DNA from: Ancistrus triradiatus
Taxonomy: Eukaryota > Chordata > Actinopteri > Siluriformes > Loricariidae
Direction of reading: 5' to 3'
DNA length: 64,000 bases
Assembly: GCA_025084515.1 (NCBI GenBank)
Contig: JAJAGP010000181.1
Coordinates: 212,001 to 276,000, forward strand
Shown: positions 49,301 to 60,696 of the stretch, in pieces
Layout: every line of letters starts with the position of its first letter
Numbering within the stretch: the stretch's first letter is position 1
Made by a program: the position numbers and the translations under genes
The notes under the pieces: model-generated
The model's input: only the letters and a program-made list of their open reading frames with translations
Databases searched by the model: none
What the model was told of the DNA's origin: nothing

Positions 49301-52300
49301 AGACCATTGTTTCATCCGTCTCCATAATGACGTCCCTCACCTTATCCATGAAATCCATGGTGTTCTGGATGTGATGATCCGTGCTGCCTACCCACGGGTT
49401 GAGGATCGATGCCAGAAACTTGGCAATGTTGTAGGTCACGGAGTTGATCATAAACAGGATGTGCAATTGCGGCCCATTGTGTGTATGTAACTTAGGTAAA
49501 CCACAGACTAGGTGTAGCCTCCCCTGGGTATAATCTGTGGTACAGAGGCCGGTCAATAGGTTTCCTGTTTTAAAAGCTTCAGACAATCTATCACCACCTT
49601 CTTGTGGAAACATGGTTTGAACGCGGAGTAAAAGAAGCCATTTTTGTAAAAAGGGAATGTCCATCCCTGAACCAATACAATTCAATACAATTTAATTTCC
49701 CTCAAGTTGCAAAATTATTTATTGTCTGGCTTGATAATATTTAGGACAATGAAGAATTACGTGTTATACAGTTTCTTGATTACTGCAGTATTCACAGATT
49801 CCATCAACATATTTCATTACAATAAGGTTCTGTTTAACCCTGTATGTCCAAATCGCATTCTTGATAACATGGTCTTCTTGCTTAATTCAGTTTGTATTCC
49901 TGCCCTTTCCGAGTTTACTTTCAATATTATACAACTGTCTTCCAGTCTGTTCCCTCTCCCATAGATTTAGCCATTTAGGCTTCATTTTAGCATTAATAAT
50001 ACTTTAATACTTTTAATTTACTGCATGTTATATTAATCTCTATATTATTCTTTCCTGACGGTTTCTTGTAGCCATATGTTGCAATCGAAAATCATTGTAA
50101 TCATCTACCAAACCTTGGTCTCTGACATACGCAATGTTGCTTTTCTTAAGCAAGGGAGCAGAAATTTCAGACACGAGCAAAAAACTGAAACTCGCGCTGA
50201 AACCAGTGACACTGTCACTGTTTTCGCTCGGTGTTCTTGATTTCGCACACTCGTTGTGCCTGACTTGATCGATTTTAAATAATTTCTCATATTAAAAGAT
50301 AGTGATCTCACGACATATGAATTCGGCTATTTTGATTAAATGTGCTCGCCGAAATAGAATGATGGGAATTGGTAAAATATAGGCTAACGGCTTTTTTTCA
50401 TTTTAGGATGTTTTTTGTGAACAGAAGTATGGGTGAAATGCGAATATCCGCTAAATGTCCAGTATCAACCTAACTCTACCGATCTATGTTTGCATAACAC
50501 AAACAAACAGTAAAAATTAATGAATTAAATTTTAAATTAATTCAACAAAACGCAATAAGCCTTGTTAGTTTTTGGGGTAGGCCTACATCGTTTTTTTAAC
50601 TATTAAAGGTTATTACTATGAAAGTACTGAGAATGCTTCTAGTGCTACCAGGCGTCGGTGTCCATAACTACACCAGTAAGCTGTTATTTTGTACACGAGT
50701 TTCTAATGAGTACTAGGCTATGACTTCATTCTGAATGCGAAGGTTCAGCAAGCAAGTCTTCATGCTGAAAGAGCATGTGAATATTCGGGATCTGAAATTT
50801 CAGTTAGAGCATGTCCAAAGCTTCACTCCGCAAGTGCATGTTCCACAAGCATATCGTCATGCCGAAAGTGCATGTAAATATTGGCAGGAATCATGCTGAC
50901 AGTAACAAGAAATGAAAAAGTTTAGATCACCCTCCGTTCACTTGTAAATATACCACTTGAACTGTCTGGATAACACTGTTATTCAAAGTAATTCAAAGTA
51001 AGTGGAACAACAAAACCTTTTTTCCCTACATGTAAAACATGACCTGTTAGAACAGTCTGTAATGGAAAAATAAAAAAGAGCTGGTAAATGGAAATGAGGG
51101 GAACAATCCCCTCCTTGTGCTGTCATTAAAATCTTAAGAGGGATCATTCCAACTGAAGGAATGCATCTCGTACTACTTCATAATTCCCAGTTCTGTGTGT
51201 AAAAATGTCTGGCCTCCTCTGCTTCAATGAAGGTCTCAGAACACTCACCAGTGTTGATTTCAGACCTCTCAGGAAATCAAAATGCATGCAAGATCCCTCA
51301 TTTCTGTCAAAAGATCCAGAAACTTCCTACATTAATAAACAACAGCATCAGAATAGTCTGGAAATAATTGTGGCCTTGATTACTTATACCATAGAGGGTA
51401 TAGGGTCCATGTCAGACTATACTTTCAGCCCAAAATCCAGACATGCGTTAGGTCAACTGGTCTCTCTGAAGTGTAGCCGTGTGAGTGAATAAATAAAAAA
51501 ATAAATATATATTAAAAAGTCTTACAAGAAAGTTGTAGGGGGAGAAGTGATTCCACACCACCCGCTCCACGAAACCACTGAACCGCCAGATACGATTACT
51601 ATTTTCTGGATTCCGACAGTCATATAGAATAGCAGACCTAAAAGTTCAATGAGCATGGAATTACATTTGATGTTATTAGAATAGACAAAATAAATAAATA
51701 AAATAAAATTAAAAAAAAAATCCATTGTTGTGCTTACTTATCATAAGACCCAGTGATGAGAGTCTGTGCTTCAAATGGGTGGAATTTCATGGTTTGGACC
51801 TGAAATTAAATTCACACTACTAATTTAAATATGCCATTTTAATCATCAAAATGTCATTCCACATAATTCTGGGGTTTCATTAGAGAGCTGTTAAATGATC
51901 ACTATTACTTAACAAATGCAGAGAATGGAGAATGTTACATGTACACTGTTATTTGTACGTTTGTATAAACCTTATCTGTATGTAGTTTTAGTGTTGTTGC
52001 TGGCTTGCAATGCACTAAATCCCAAAGAATCACAGTCTTATCAGCTGAGGCACTGCCCAAAACATTCCTGAGAAAAACAGTTTAGAACGCATTTTTGTTT
52101 AATAAAAGCACATAAATGACTCACATTCTAATTCGTTAAACACACAAGATTTACTCACCTAACCAGTTTGTTCCATGATAAATCCAATACAGCATCAGTG
52201 TGAACCCCTAACGGCTCAGTAGCCTTGATAGAACATAGAGTGATGCAAGTTACTCTCTTATCAAAAGAAGCAAATCATTCTCAACTCGAAACTCAACTCT

Positions 52301-53919
52301 GATTCAATCCAGACAACCTTTTCTACATGAAATCAACACAGTAATACTGTACACCCAGAAGGATCACCACTAATTAGTAAGATCAATTAGTATAGGCTTT
52401 TATTAAAAGAAAAGTTACAGTGAAATACTTTCCCCACATTTACTCCCCACTCCCCACGGTCCGTGCCTATCAATGGAGGACAAAGTGCGCAGGATTAAGT
52501 ACACCTCGGACGTGACACTGACCAGGTAAAAACGTAGTTTTCTTTGTACCAACGACGTTTGCAAACTACATGCAACACACACTCACAGCCCAAAAGCAAG
52601 CCTCTTTTTCTGATCTTGTTGAATATAACTTTATAGTTCATGGTGTTAAAATGCATCAGAAATTGTCATGCAAAAATCACTGTTTTTCTAGAAAACAAAA
52701 TCCCAGTGCAAATAAGTTTCCAGACCAATGAACATTCCATTTAAAAAACGGTTTACATTCCTTAAGTTTCAATTTTTGTTTCAGAACTACTTTTAATCAA
52801 TGTACGTATACAATACAACATTAAAAATGTGAATTTCATGCAAGCTTTTTTGTACGCAAATCTGAAAATGTTTGTGTAGTGCGTGCCAAAAGTGAGTAAC
52901 AGTGCTCAGTTTTTTTTCCTCTCTTTTTTGCTGTTTAACTGCTCTACACAGTAAGTGATCACACCTTGTTTTTCTTCCTGGCCTTCTTGCTGCCTAATGA
53001 AAACAAAGGCTCTAGGCAGTCCACCATATCCAGATCCCACACGTCTATAACAGGAGTCATGTTACCTATGGCTGCATAATTCCCTGCAAGAAAGCGCATC
53101 AACAGAATGTTCTGATTCATAATCAAGGTATCATTCATTTACTTCATCAATATAGTGAATACATTACTTTTGTTGTAAATGTTCAATGCTGCTTGAAACT
53201 ACATATTTATTATTGACCTCACACCGGTGCCCTAATGGAAATAAATGACAGGTGGTTATTACAGAATCCTTAGTAAATGCACATCAGAAACAAGGTGATC
53301 TGTTCCATAAAGGAAGAAAGGAAAATTGCCTTTTCTCAGGTATTGAAATGGATGTGGTGCTCTTGTCATGTTCAAGAAGCCAGTTTGAGATCATTTGAGC
53401 GTTGTGACATGGTGCGTTATCAGGCTGGAAGTAGCCATCAAAAGAACAGCTACACTGAAAATTGTAAAAATAAAATTATGGGTTCAAATAGCGAAACTGA
53501 CATTAATCAATCATCGTTAAGCAATCGTCACCATCATTAATTTGTTGTTTTACAAAATTAAGGCAATTCCATATTGGCACTGAAGCTGTCCATATAAAGC
53601 TGTCCACTACTGGATCCACAAAGATTTGCAAACAAGTCATGCTTGTTTATTCGTTTATTTAACGTCACTCTTCAACTTAAGGATATATCAAAGGTTTTTT
53701 GTTTTTTATATACACACACACACACATTATATATATATTATATATGTGTGCGTGTATAACAACTTTTTATATATATATAGATATATAATATATATATATA
53801 TATACGATATATATATATATATAATACACAATGCTATAAGTTGTTATCACACACATATATATATATATATATTTATATGCCTGTATATATACATAATATA
53901 TAACACATATATATATATA

Positions 53920-53964
<45 letters not shown>

Positions 53965-54917
53965 TATATATATATATATATATCTTTTTATATATATTAC
54001 TATATAGATATAATATCCCACACATACATACATATACACACACAATATACCTATACACACACACACAAACCTACATACATACAGTGGGCAACAAAGTATT
54101 GTCAGTCACCGGGGGGGGGATTGTGCAAGTTTCTTCTCCGACTTAGAACATAGAGAGGTCTGTAATTTTTTCATCATAGCTACATTCAAACTATGAAGAC
54201 AAAATAGAAAAACACCACAATCGAGGAAATCACATTGGTAGAATTTTTAAAGAATTTGTTTGTCAATTAGATGGGGTAAATAAGTATTTTGGTCAATAAA
54301 TTTGTTCACCCATACTTTGTAACATAACCTTGTTGGCCATGACAGAGGGTCAAACGTTCCTGTAATCTTCACCAGGTTGGCACCCTGTACTGGTATTTTT
54401 GGGCCCATTCCTCATGCAGTGATGTTTTGGGGCAACACTGACTTTAACTCCCTCCACAAATTTCTATGGGGATGAAAGGTCTGGAGACTGGCTAGGCCAC
54501 TCCAAGAGTGGGCCTGTTTACAGGTTTCTAATATACATATAACGAGGTCAAACGGTGGCCCATTATTCAGGTAACGAGTGGAGGACAGAAGGAGCTCTTA
54601 AAGAAGACGTTGTTTACCGGTCTTGATAGCAGAAATCCTTGCTGTTTTGTGGTTTTTTTGACCTGACCAATACTTATTTTCCGCCATGACATTCATTAAT
54701 TCTTTAAAAATCCCTACAATGTGATTTCCTGGATTTTTCTCATTTTGTCCTCATAGTTTGAAGTGTACCTATGAATAAATTACAGACCGCTCTCATCTTT
54801 CTTTCTAAGTTTGGGAGAACCTGCACAAATCATGGCTGACTAAATACTTTTTTTTTGCCCCCCTGTATGAATGTAATGAATGTATATATATATAATATAT
54901 TATATGTATATGTGTAT

Positions 54918-54956
<39 letters not shown>

Positions 54957-57900
54957 ACACACACACACACACACCCACACACACTACACACACACACACA
55001 CCCACACACATATATATATATATAAAACTTCAGTTTTAGTTCTAATGCAGCTGCCCGATTGCTACTCGACTAGAATTTTATCAATAGCACTCCTGTTCTA
55101 TTCACACTACACGGGTTACCAGTAAACTTCCGCATTGACAGCTCTACAAGCTCTACATGGCTTGGCCCCACATTATCTGAGTGACTCTTAGAGTTTTACA
55201 ATCCAACTCGTCTACTTCGTTCGCAGGGTGCAGGACTTCTTTTAGTTCCTAGAATTAAAAAAGTCACAGCAGGGGAAAGGCTTTCGCATACATGGACCCC
55301 CAACTATGGAATAAACTTTCCACTTTCGTTCGAGACTCAGACACTCCAAAATCTTAAGTCGAGGCTAAAGACATACCTATTTACACAGGCTTTTGACTAG
55401 ATTTAGACCGGGATGCTTGGCTTGGGTCACTGGGGCCGGAGTCTGGAGTTCATGTCCTGCCTGCTGCCAAAATTGTCCCGTTTAGCCCGGGAGTGTCCGA
55501 GTGGGCGGTCCTGGCTGAACTAGGCCTTAGGCTTCGTCCTCGTGATCTTGACCTCGTGCATCCCTTATCTTAGAATTCCATGTGATCCCTCTTGGCTTTT
55601 TTTACCTACCAGTTTCTCCTCTTCTAGCTATGCTGCTTAGCTAATGCTGCCGGGGTCTCATGCTACCTTGGCATCAGTGATTGACATGGCATCAGTGATT
55701 CTTAATAGACACTGTGCTCTTAAACAATAACTAATTACATTTTCTGTTTTCTCTCCGAGCTGTGTTCCGGCAGTTCCAGCCCCACACATGATGTTCATCT
55801 GCTGTAGCTCCAGTCAAGCTGCTTCCATCATCAGCTCCAGCCAAATCATACCCGGGCCACTTAATGTCAATGTGCATACTTCACATTTTATTCGAACTTT
55901 GACTCCATGACTTTAGTTTCGCTCTTAGATTTATCATCTACGCCGCCCAAGGAGGTTGGGTCCCTTTTTGAGTCTTGGTCCTCCTAAGGTTTCTTCCTAT
56001 AACTCAGGGAGTTTTTCCTTGCCACTGTTGCCCTAGGCTTGCTCAATTAGGGATTGGATGTAGTTATTAGGAGATAATCTAAACTTGTAAAGTTGCTTTG
56101 AGACAATGCTCCATTGTAAAAAGCGCTATATAAATAAATCTGACTTGACTTGTATGTGTATGTATGTGTATATATAGATCGATCACAGGTACAGTGATGA
56201 TACCACTGCTGACCACAATCACTCCACAAGCCTTGCTGTTTCAGAAATGTTCTGACTCCGTTGCCTAGGAATACTGATTTGGCTGTACACTAACTCTGTT
56301 GACATGAGCTGCTGTGACAAGATAACCAACGCCATTCATTATTTGATCTGTAGGTAGTCAAAATGTTTTGGCTTAGCTGTGTACTACACAACACAGATAA
56401 AGCTTGTATAGGCAATATGTCCGTGACCTTCATAATAATGACTGAGATTCTATTTACCTGTTCTTTCATTGGGGTTGGGGTCGAAGTCCAGCCACTCTAT
56501 GCTCAGTGGATAAGCAGGCAAGAGGATGTCATGGTGGACATACAAAGAGTCCTCCTCAGCGTTATACACTGGGTACACACATTACACTACAGTGTATTTT
56601 GCAACTATTTACAGTTAGGAAAAAAATACTGAAGCATGTTTACTGTAATTACACAGACATAAATCACAGAAATTCACTCACCATAAACCTCCAGGTTGCA
56701 GCAATCTTTCTCTGCCCTGCCAGCTAGAATAAGATTATCAGAAGACTTAATTTGGAAGTCCTCTCTTTCATACTGGTCCTACGACATATAAAGTTGAAAA
56801 GTTACACATTTTCGGCTGTGTTTTTTGTTGACACATTAGCACATGCCTCATTTATTTATATAAGTCACTTTCGTGGCCAGATGCAGTACTGACAGTACGA
56901 ACTGTCTACTACACACAGAAGTGTTCGTAATACAGTGGGTATTTTGTGGTTGTTTTAATCTAAATCCATAGGTTCTGATGGATGCACGTGTATTTGTGTT
57001 AACAAATTTTGTGTGATATAAAAAAGACAAGACCCACATCAAGGAAAACATGAAAGAAAATCTTGAATACATATGCAGTGACTTAAGAACACTGGGGTCA
57101 TATTTACAAAGATTCTTAGTACTAAAGTGACGAAATTCTAATAAAATCTTAGAATTGTAGGTGTTTTCCTCAAAGTTAGGAGTAGATCCTAATAAAGATA
57201 AAACTTTTTCATAAAGCATCTTAACCCCTAACAGAGCTCTCAAGGTGAAAAACTGTTAGGAGTAGGGTGGTCGACTGCAAGGAGAACAGAGGAGAAAATG
57301 GCAAAGAGAGAAAATGTTTTCCAAACACTGAACAACAGTGAGATAATCAAACACTACTGATTAGATCATGCAGGAATAAAGTTTGTCGTTAACCTTATTA
57401 GAGATGTGCTCACATCTCCTACCCAGTGCAAGAATTCCATAATGCCCAAAATGAATGTTACATATGAACTAATTCTACCACTCAGACATTGCAATGGAAA
57501 ATGGAAAAGAGCGGAGCCGCATTTTCTCCAGTTCATAGGCTATCCAATAGATTAAGCAGATTACAAAAATTACCAGCATGTTAAATAAATGTATGTAGCA
57601 CATTCCTACATGCAGTCTAACAGTTGTTAATTTTATATTTTGGCGTTTAACACTAGAAGAAACCTTCTGTGAAATAACTTCACACATTCGAGAATACGTG
57701 ATGAACGAGATTCTGCTCTCACAAGAAAGACAGAGCCCAGTTTAGCCTACACATATGCACTTGTGTGTTTGTGTTGCTGTTTATGTCACATCAACAGCAC
57801 ATTTCTTTGACTAACGTTAATTCAGAATTCAGTTCATGTGTGTACAGAGCCTCGGCGCTGCCACTCATGTGTTTGTTTCCCAGTCCTAGCATTTAGTATG

Positions 57901-60394
57901 TACCTCGATTGTCTGTTTATTTTTGGGTTTTTCTGCATCTGTTATCTGTTTTGTGTGTGCATGTCCTTTTATCAGTTTATCTGTAGTGATGTATGACTTA
58001 ACATCTTGTTGTATGTGTAAAACTGTGACCTGAGTGGAGTGCATTCAGCATCTTTGCTTGTTCTTGTACCCTTGCATTTACTGGTAAAAGTCTTCTATCG
58101 AGGCTGGTAATTAAGTACAATCTGAGCAAGTTTGCAGTGTTTGATATTTTGTAGCCAACTCCACAAAGTTAAAGCTAAAGTTGTCAGATATAGGCTAACA
58201 GCTCCTGCTATCTTTCTTCAACAACTGTTTCTGCATACTGTCATTTATTATTCTTAGACAGAAAAAAAATCTGAATCTGCCAGTCATATATTAAAAAAAT
58301 CGGAATTGGACAAAAACAATTGCAATCAGCACAATCTCTTCTTATTTCCAATGTTGTTAAGTGTTTATTAAGTGTTACAGTTAAGCAACATTTCAGTTGG
58401 ACAGAGATATGATAAAATATCAACAGCAGTAAAGAATTCTTAATGGCTATTTAAATGACTTACTGCTCATGAAAACATTCAGGTACATGCTTTTTTGGTT
58501 TGTTCAAACCAAACCAATACGCAGTTTTAGGACAGCTTATCTTACAAAGACCAAATGTCCAAATTCAGGTGTAAGAGTTTAGCTATAGATTTTATAACTG
58601 ATTTGTTTTAAAGTTATTTTGTTATTTAGGTGGATAATGGGTAAAACATAGAGCTGTACCCATTTCAGTTGTGAAATAAAAGGCAATGTAATAAAGCTTA
58701 TTAAATTTGTCACTGTATTATACATTTCTTATAAAACAAAATAGTCATTGACCAAAAAATAATAATAAATCACCCCAATAGAAATCTGCTGCAAAACTCA
58801 GCATGCAGTAATGTCACAGGCAGATAAATAATGATTACAGTGTGGTCTGATCAGACACTGGCTCTGTCCACAACAGGGCGTAGAAGTGCTTTCCATGCTG
58901 CCCTTTAAAAAGGTTCCCAAAGTCCACTTTTGGGTAGTGCACCTCTTGGTGAGTGAACGTTGACTGCTAGACATGCCTCTACAACACATTTGCCCACAGC
59001 TTGGCCTTTAGATCACAGTTTGCTAAAGCTGGGGTCCCAGATGATCCCATAAATGCTCGATTGGTAATAAATCTGGTGAAAACAGGCAAGCCAAGAAAGT
59101 GTTGCAATCTGGCAGAGACATTCCTGGGAAAGTCTTGCTGTGTATGGGTGAGCATTATCCTGCTGAAAATGCCCTGCCATGAGAGGCAACACATGTGGCC
59201 GTAGGTTGTTCTGCACATATCGCTTATCCGCTAGTGTCCCTCGTATCACTACTAGGGCTGACCAACTGTTGTACGTGATTTCTCACCAAAATCATAACAC
59301 CTACAGTTGGGGCAGTGTGTCTCCACAAAAAAGGCAGGATTTAAGTGCTCACCACAAGGTCTCCATACTCGAATCCGGCCTCAGTTGGATCCCAAACAGG
59401 ACCTGGATTCATTGCTAAAGACGATACAATCCCAGTCCGTAGCAGTTCAGGTTTCTCGTTCATAACACCACTGCAAACAAAGCCGATGGTGGCTGGCTGT
59501 CAATTTCCGTCCGCTAAGTGCCTGGAAATGGTCAGGGCAGAGAGAGTGAAGGTGTCACCTGTGCCTGGATAGCGTACAATGAACAGTGGGGTAAAACTGT
59601 GGAAGCTGTAGGCACTGTAGGAACTGTGGGAAACTGTGGGAGCTGCTCAACAGCTAGGTCAAAATGGCCCAGATGGCTGGTAATTTGTCAAAACAATCAT
59701 TCTGCTTCTCCTAGTCCAATGATGCACCCTCTATCAAAGTTTGTCAACCAGGCAAAATGTCTTTGAGTGCATCATAAGAGGCATGTCTAGCAGTCAACAA
59801 TCTCTCAGCAATAGCTCCACTAGCCTGAAGTAGCCTCTGAGAACTTTTTTTTATATACAACGAAGAAAGCACTTTTATGCCCTCTTGTGGCCAGACCAGG
59901 GTCTAATGGCGACGACTTCTGTAATATGACATACCTATCTGGGTTTTCATTTTTACAGAGTGTATATCAGCCATCAACAGCAGAATTGTTAGCAATATAA
60001 AAATGGTACTGTGAACATTTTATACATTAGTCAGTTGTTTTAAGATAATATTTATAAGCTTCTTCAATTGGCTTACTGTGTCCTTGATGGTAATATAAGG
60101 ATCATCTTCATTACTGCTAAACACTGTGAGGCCTGCCAAACTGTCCCCAAGATTTGCGCTATCTAGGAAAGAAGGTGGAATGATAAGCATAGTTCAACCG
60201 ATTCAGTAAGCATTTACACAACTTAAAAAGTGACACATAACTTACCAATGCCTTGCTCGTCATATTTGTCCAGGTCATACACGGATAGATCCTCTTCTGC
60301 TTGTTTTTCTTCATCTTCAGAGTTCCTTTCTGCAGCTGACAAAGCGTCTTTCATCTGACACCTGTTCACCGTGCTCTCATCACAATCTTCATCA
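37227..60394 (-). CDS. pwp1: PWP1 (periodic tryptophan protein 1 homolog), thirteen exons, N-terminus not found
   Basis: WD-repeat nucleolar/chromatin protein linked to rRNA transcription and ribosome biogenesis (known of the family). Minus-strand exons, 5' to 3': 60394-60246, 60162-60077, 56778-56682, 56568-56458, 53083-52965, 52223-52159, 52067-51971, 51799-51738, 51637-51526, 43708-43618, 38182-38061, 37851-37746, 37315-37227. Phases agree throughout and give about 434 residues, against about 501 in human. Landmarks: an acidic stretch ending in YDLDKYDEQG, YVHHDILLPAYPLSIEWL, GNMTPVIDVWDLD, HTDAVLDLSWNKLV, SASADKTVILWDL, WRFSGFVERV, DLSSQVNGCLVTCSADRHVKIWD at the end of the propeller, and YAFGGQKDGLRVWD. 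The tail is short and ends in VEMEVL. The acceptor of the 60394 exon is the least certain border. The exon or exons coding the first 50-60 residues are not visible up to 64000. Convergent with PIK3CG. Confidence 0.94.
38447..38660. repeat. MITE-like repeat M1, reversed copy
   Basis: CCCTAAATCGCCCAGTCCCA, TATTTGCATTTTCCATACCC and CAACTTTTTCTGATTTGGGG mirror the copy at 14843. A poly-A run interrupts it at 38512. PWP1 intron. Confidence 0.5.
39280..39351. repeat. fish dispersed repeat R2, left part split by a Tc1
   Basis: GATCAGGCGTAACATTATGA, CACCTCCTTGTTTCTACATT and CATTGTCCATTTCACCAG belong to a common fish repeat. It resumes at 40900 after the Tc1 insertion. Confidence 0.7.
39352..40897 (-). 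mobile_element. Tc1 family B, TIR to TIR, minus orientation
   Basis: Ends CAGTGGTGCTTGAAAGTTTG and CAAACTTTCAAGCACCACTG, flanked by TA at 39350-39351 and 40898-40899. 1546 bp. It is inserted precisely inside repeat R2, in a PWP1 intron. Confidence 0.93.
39590..40572 (-). pseudogene. Tc1 family B transposase, fragmented
   Basis: N-terminal text CIINKEDFCGPQKRAVDAHQ and GLHQSTVRQIVYKWK at 40572-40342, a second frame with SKQLKASLMLANVNVHESTI, and a third with DGEMNSELYQRILKENV and QQDNDPKHTSRFYQ (second Asp) at 40022-39807. At least three frames and several stops. Confidence 0.85.
40900..41110. repeat. fish dispersed repeat R2, right part
   Basis: Continues R2 with ACAAGCACTTTGCAGACTGT, GTTTCTCTACATGCTTTGTT, CCTCCACAGGACCAGCACAG and GGTGGTGGATCATTCTCAGC. 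The same family is at 61326-61518. Confidence 0.7.
41225..41440 (-). repeat. dispersed fish repeat R1, reversed copy
   Basis: GGGCAGCATGGTGATGCAAG, CGACTGTGTGGAGAGTGCAT and CAGTTTCCTCCCACATTCCA are in R1 reverse order. PWP1 intron. Confidence 0.65.
42100..42660 (-). mobile_element. decayed Tc1-like relic
   Basis: On the minus strand, CTGTGGTCTGATGAAACCAA reads LWSDETK and continues IKLFGLNSK, the first catalytic Asp region of Tc1 transposases. The remainder is rearranged and no inverted repeat was found. Confidence 0.65.
43000..43610. other. PWP1 intron, nothing recognised
   Basis: AT-rich DNA upstream of the exon at 43618-43708, with no repeat family or RNA gene identified. Confidence 0.4.
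44586..44690. repeat. Tc1 family A tip fused to (TG)n(TA)n microsatellite
   Basis: ACTAAATACTTTCTTGCCCC followed by ACTG (44588-44610) is the outer 20-odd bases of the family A inverted repeat. The final TG runs without a break into (TG) to about 44662 and (TA) to 44683. Confidence 0.75.
44935..45827. mobile_element. non-autonomous DNA transposon (MITE-like), about 890 bp
   Basis: The left end GGCCGTTTCTCAATATGCGTACTT is mirrored by the right end AAGTTCGCGTACTTGGTAGT then TGAGAAACGGCC. Subterminal GTACTTG repeats occur on both sides. No transposase is present. I could not identify a target duplication and do not assign a superfamily. Confidence 0.7.
45978..46080 (+). mobile_element. L2 LINE 3' tail fragment
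   Basis: GGACGTAGTTATTAGGATAT to AATCTGATTGACTTGACTG matches the last 100 bases of the L2 copy at 7490-11323, with a TA-to-AATCTGATTG change near the end. Confidence 0.8.
46270..46430. repeat. (TA)n(CA)n microsatellite
   Basis: Long TA tract at 46299-46361 followed by CA-rich sequence to 46410 and a second short TA tract. PWP1 intron. Confidence 0.9.
46479..46950 (+). pseudogene. RTE-type LINE endonuclease fragment
   Basis: The plus frame reads LRVATLNVGTMTGKVRELAD, VLCVQETKWKG, and FYHGVDRKRNGVGVVL, the start of an apurinic-type endonuclease typical of the RTE clade (N in TLNV, E in QETKW). Cut off by a CA microsatellite at about 46950. Confidence 0.8.
47053..47704 (+). pseudogene. Tc1-like transposase fragment (family D)
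   Basis: Starts MGKTKELPQKLREEITSSYL, breaks frame by 47180, and reopens with SARHLQEQLMKAGTSA, WIDETKLELLGHMD (first Asp) and GGGSLMMWGCFSAAGNLD. The C-terminal half is absent: the next sequence is the end of a Penelope-like element. Confidence 0.82.
48045..48650 (-). pseudogene. Penelope-like GIY-YIG/C-terminal region, frameshifted
   Basis: Pieces read QLVHPKDWVP near 48420, SSGQDSAVYTHLEASGHSF, VQILDREERWFERGVKEAIF and ERPSLNRGGGLRVHLSPSYN. These correspond to the conserved end of the Penelope protein after the GIY-YIG core. Two or more frames are needed. Confidence 0.8.
48963..49685 (-). pseudogene. Penelope-like reverse transcriptase, N-terminally truncated
   Basis: Shows CGLPKLHTHNGPQL, NSVTYNIAKFLASIL, VSFDVTSLFTCIPV (motif A), RQKHGCTMGSPVSPIVTNLY (motif B) and FRYVDDTW (motif C, YVDD). 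Open for 240 codons, but the first 25 codons come from the inverted fragment and a full N-terminus is missing. TAA after WVKI ends the frame. Confidence 0.88.
49692..51394. other. PWP1 intron, no gene recognised
   Basis: AT-rich DNA with a single conserved-looking patch at 50100-50330 that I could not place. No RNA gene or repeat with definable ends was seen. Confidence 0.35.
51395..51500 (-). repeat. dispersed fish repeat R1, short reversed copy
   Basis: CCAAAATCCAGACATGCGTT and AGGTCAACTGGTCTCTCTGA correspond to the conserved core of R1. It ends 26 bases before the PWP1 exon at 51526. Confidence 0.55.
52224..52964. other. PWP1 intron, no gene recognised
   Basis: No repeat family, RNA gene or coding signal was identified in this intron. 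Confidence 0.4.
53705..54080. repeat. compound (TA)n/(CA)n microsatellite
   Basis: CA, TA and short TATC variants over about 375 bases. Reading frames through it on both strands are low-complexity artefacts. Confidence 0.92.
54082..54865 (-). mobile_element. Tc1 family A, internally deleted and strongly decayed
   Basis: The outer ends CAGTGGGCAACAAAGTATTG and ACTTTTTTTTTGCCCCCCTG are still recognisable, with TA at both sides. The interior jumps from CTGGAGACTGGCTAGGCCAC to GGGCCTGTTTACAGG, joining the two ends of the transposase gene, so most of the coding region is deleted. Many single-base indels. Confidence 0.87.
54885..55025. repeat. (TA)n(CA)n microsatellite
   Basis: TA tracts at 54885-54905 and 55010-55023 flank a long CA tract interrupted by CCCA. 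It separates the decayed Tc1 from an L2 LINE fragment. Confidence 0.92.
55027..56152 (+). mobile_element. L2 LINE, 5'-truncated, with RT C-terminal end and 3' UTR
   Basis: Starts in the conserved RT tail (CAGCTGCCCGATTGCTACTC; then CTGTTCTATTCACACTACAC) and follows the 7490-11323 LINE through its 3' UTR to AAATAAATCTGACTTGACTT. It keeps a segment with AGTCACAGCAGGGGAAAGG (55262-55282) that is missing from the longer copy. Confidence 0.9.
57085..57480 (+). pseudogene. PIF/Harbinger transposase N-terminal relic
   Basis: The plus frame reads MAKRENVFQTLNNSEIIKHY followed by a TGA, then LDHAGIKFVVNLIRD and LTSPTQCKNSIMP, typical of HARBI1-like transposases. The lead sequence with CATATTTACAAAGATTCTTA matches the terminal region of the family. 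PWP1 intron. Confidence 0.7.
57481..58780. other. PWP1 intron, no gene recognised
   Basis: AT-rich, no repeat with definable ends and no RNA gene seen. Confidence 0.4.
58790..59600 (-). pseudogene. Tc1-like transposase relic (family H)
   Basis: Minus-strand text GTLADKRYVQNNLRPHVLPL, GHFQQDNAHPYTARLSQECL (second catalytic Asp in DNAHPYTA) and then a decayed LSWLACFH..Y segment with the order of this Tc1 family. Only the C-terminal half is legible. No inverted repeat was found. Confidence 0.78.
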
Positions 60395-60696
60395 CTTTCC
60401 AGAATCACACAAATAAGTCACAAATCATGCCACATCTTCTTAAAACATGCTTAAGTATTAGAAAGAAAGCACAATTTATTTATTACCACAACATGATAGT
60501 GCCAGTACTGTATCACACCGGATCAGTCACAAAGAAACTGAACTAACATACATAATACTTCAATTACATGATATGAGGTCAGTGATGAAAATGATAGCTG
60601 CAGTAAGAAACTGAATGTCCATTTTAGTGGCTGAGCAGAAATGACAAGGTTTGTGAGGCTACAAGCTAAGAAATCCATGGGGAATTTCTAATCTTG
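60395..60696. other. region expected to hold upstream PWP1 sequence, nothing recognised
   Basis: The missing PWP1 N-terminal exon was looked for here and up to 64000 on the minus strand (typical start MNRSRQVTCVAWV) without success. Confidence 0.4.

Larger units (their letters stand above)
47706..49690 (-). mobile_element. Penelope-like retroelement with reverse transcriptase and GIY-YIG domain
   Basis: Minus-strand order is reverse transcriptase (49685-48963), linker, then a GIY-YIG-type C-terminal region (about 48650-48045), the domain order of Penelope-like elements. The 47880-47960 end carries TTGTTGGAGAAATGTTTCGT and CACTCATCTAAGTGACTTCT, text typical of the terminal region of this class in fish. 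At the other edge, 49614-49679, a piece of the C-terminal coding region recurs on the plus strand. Located in a PWP1 intron. Confidence 0.88.
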
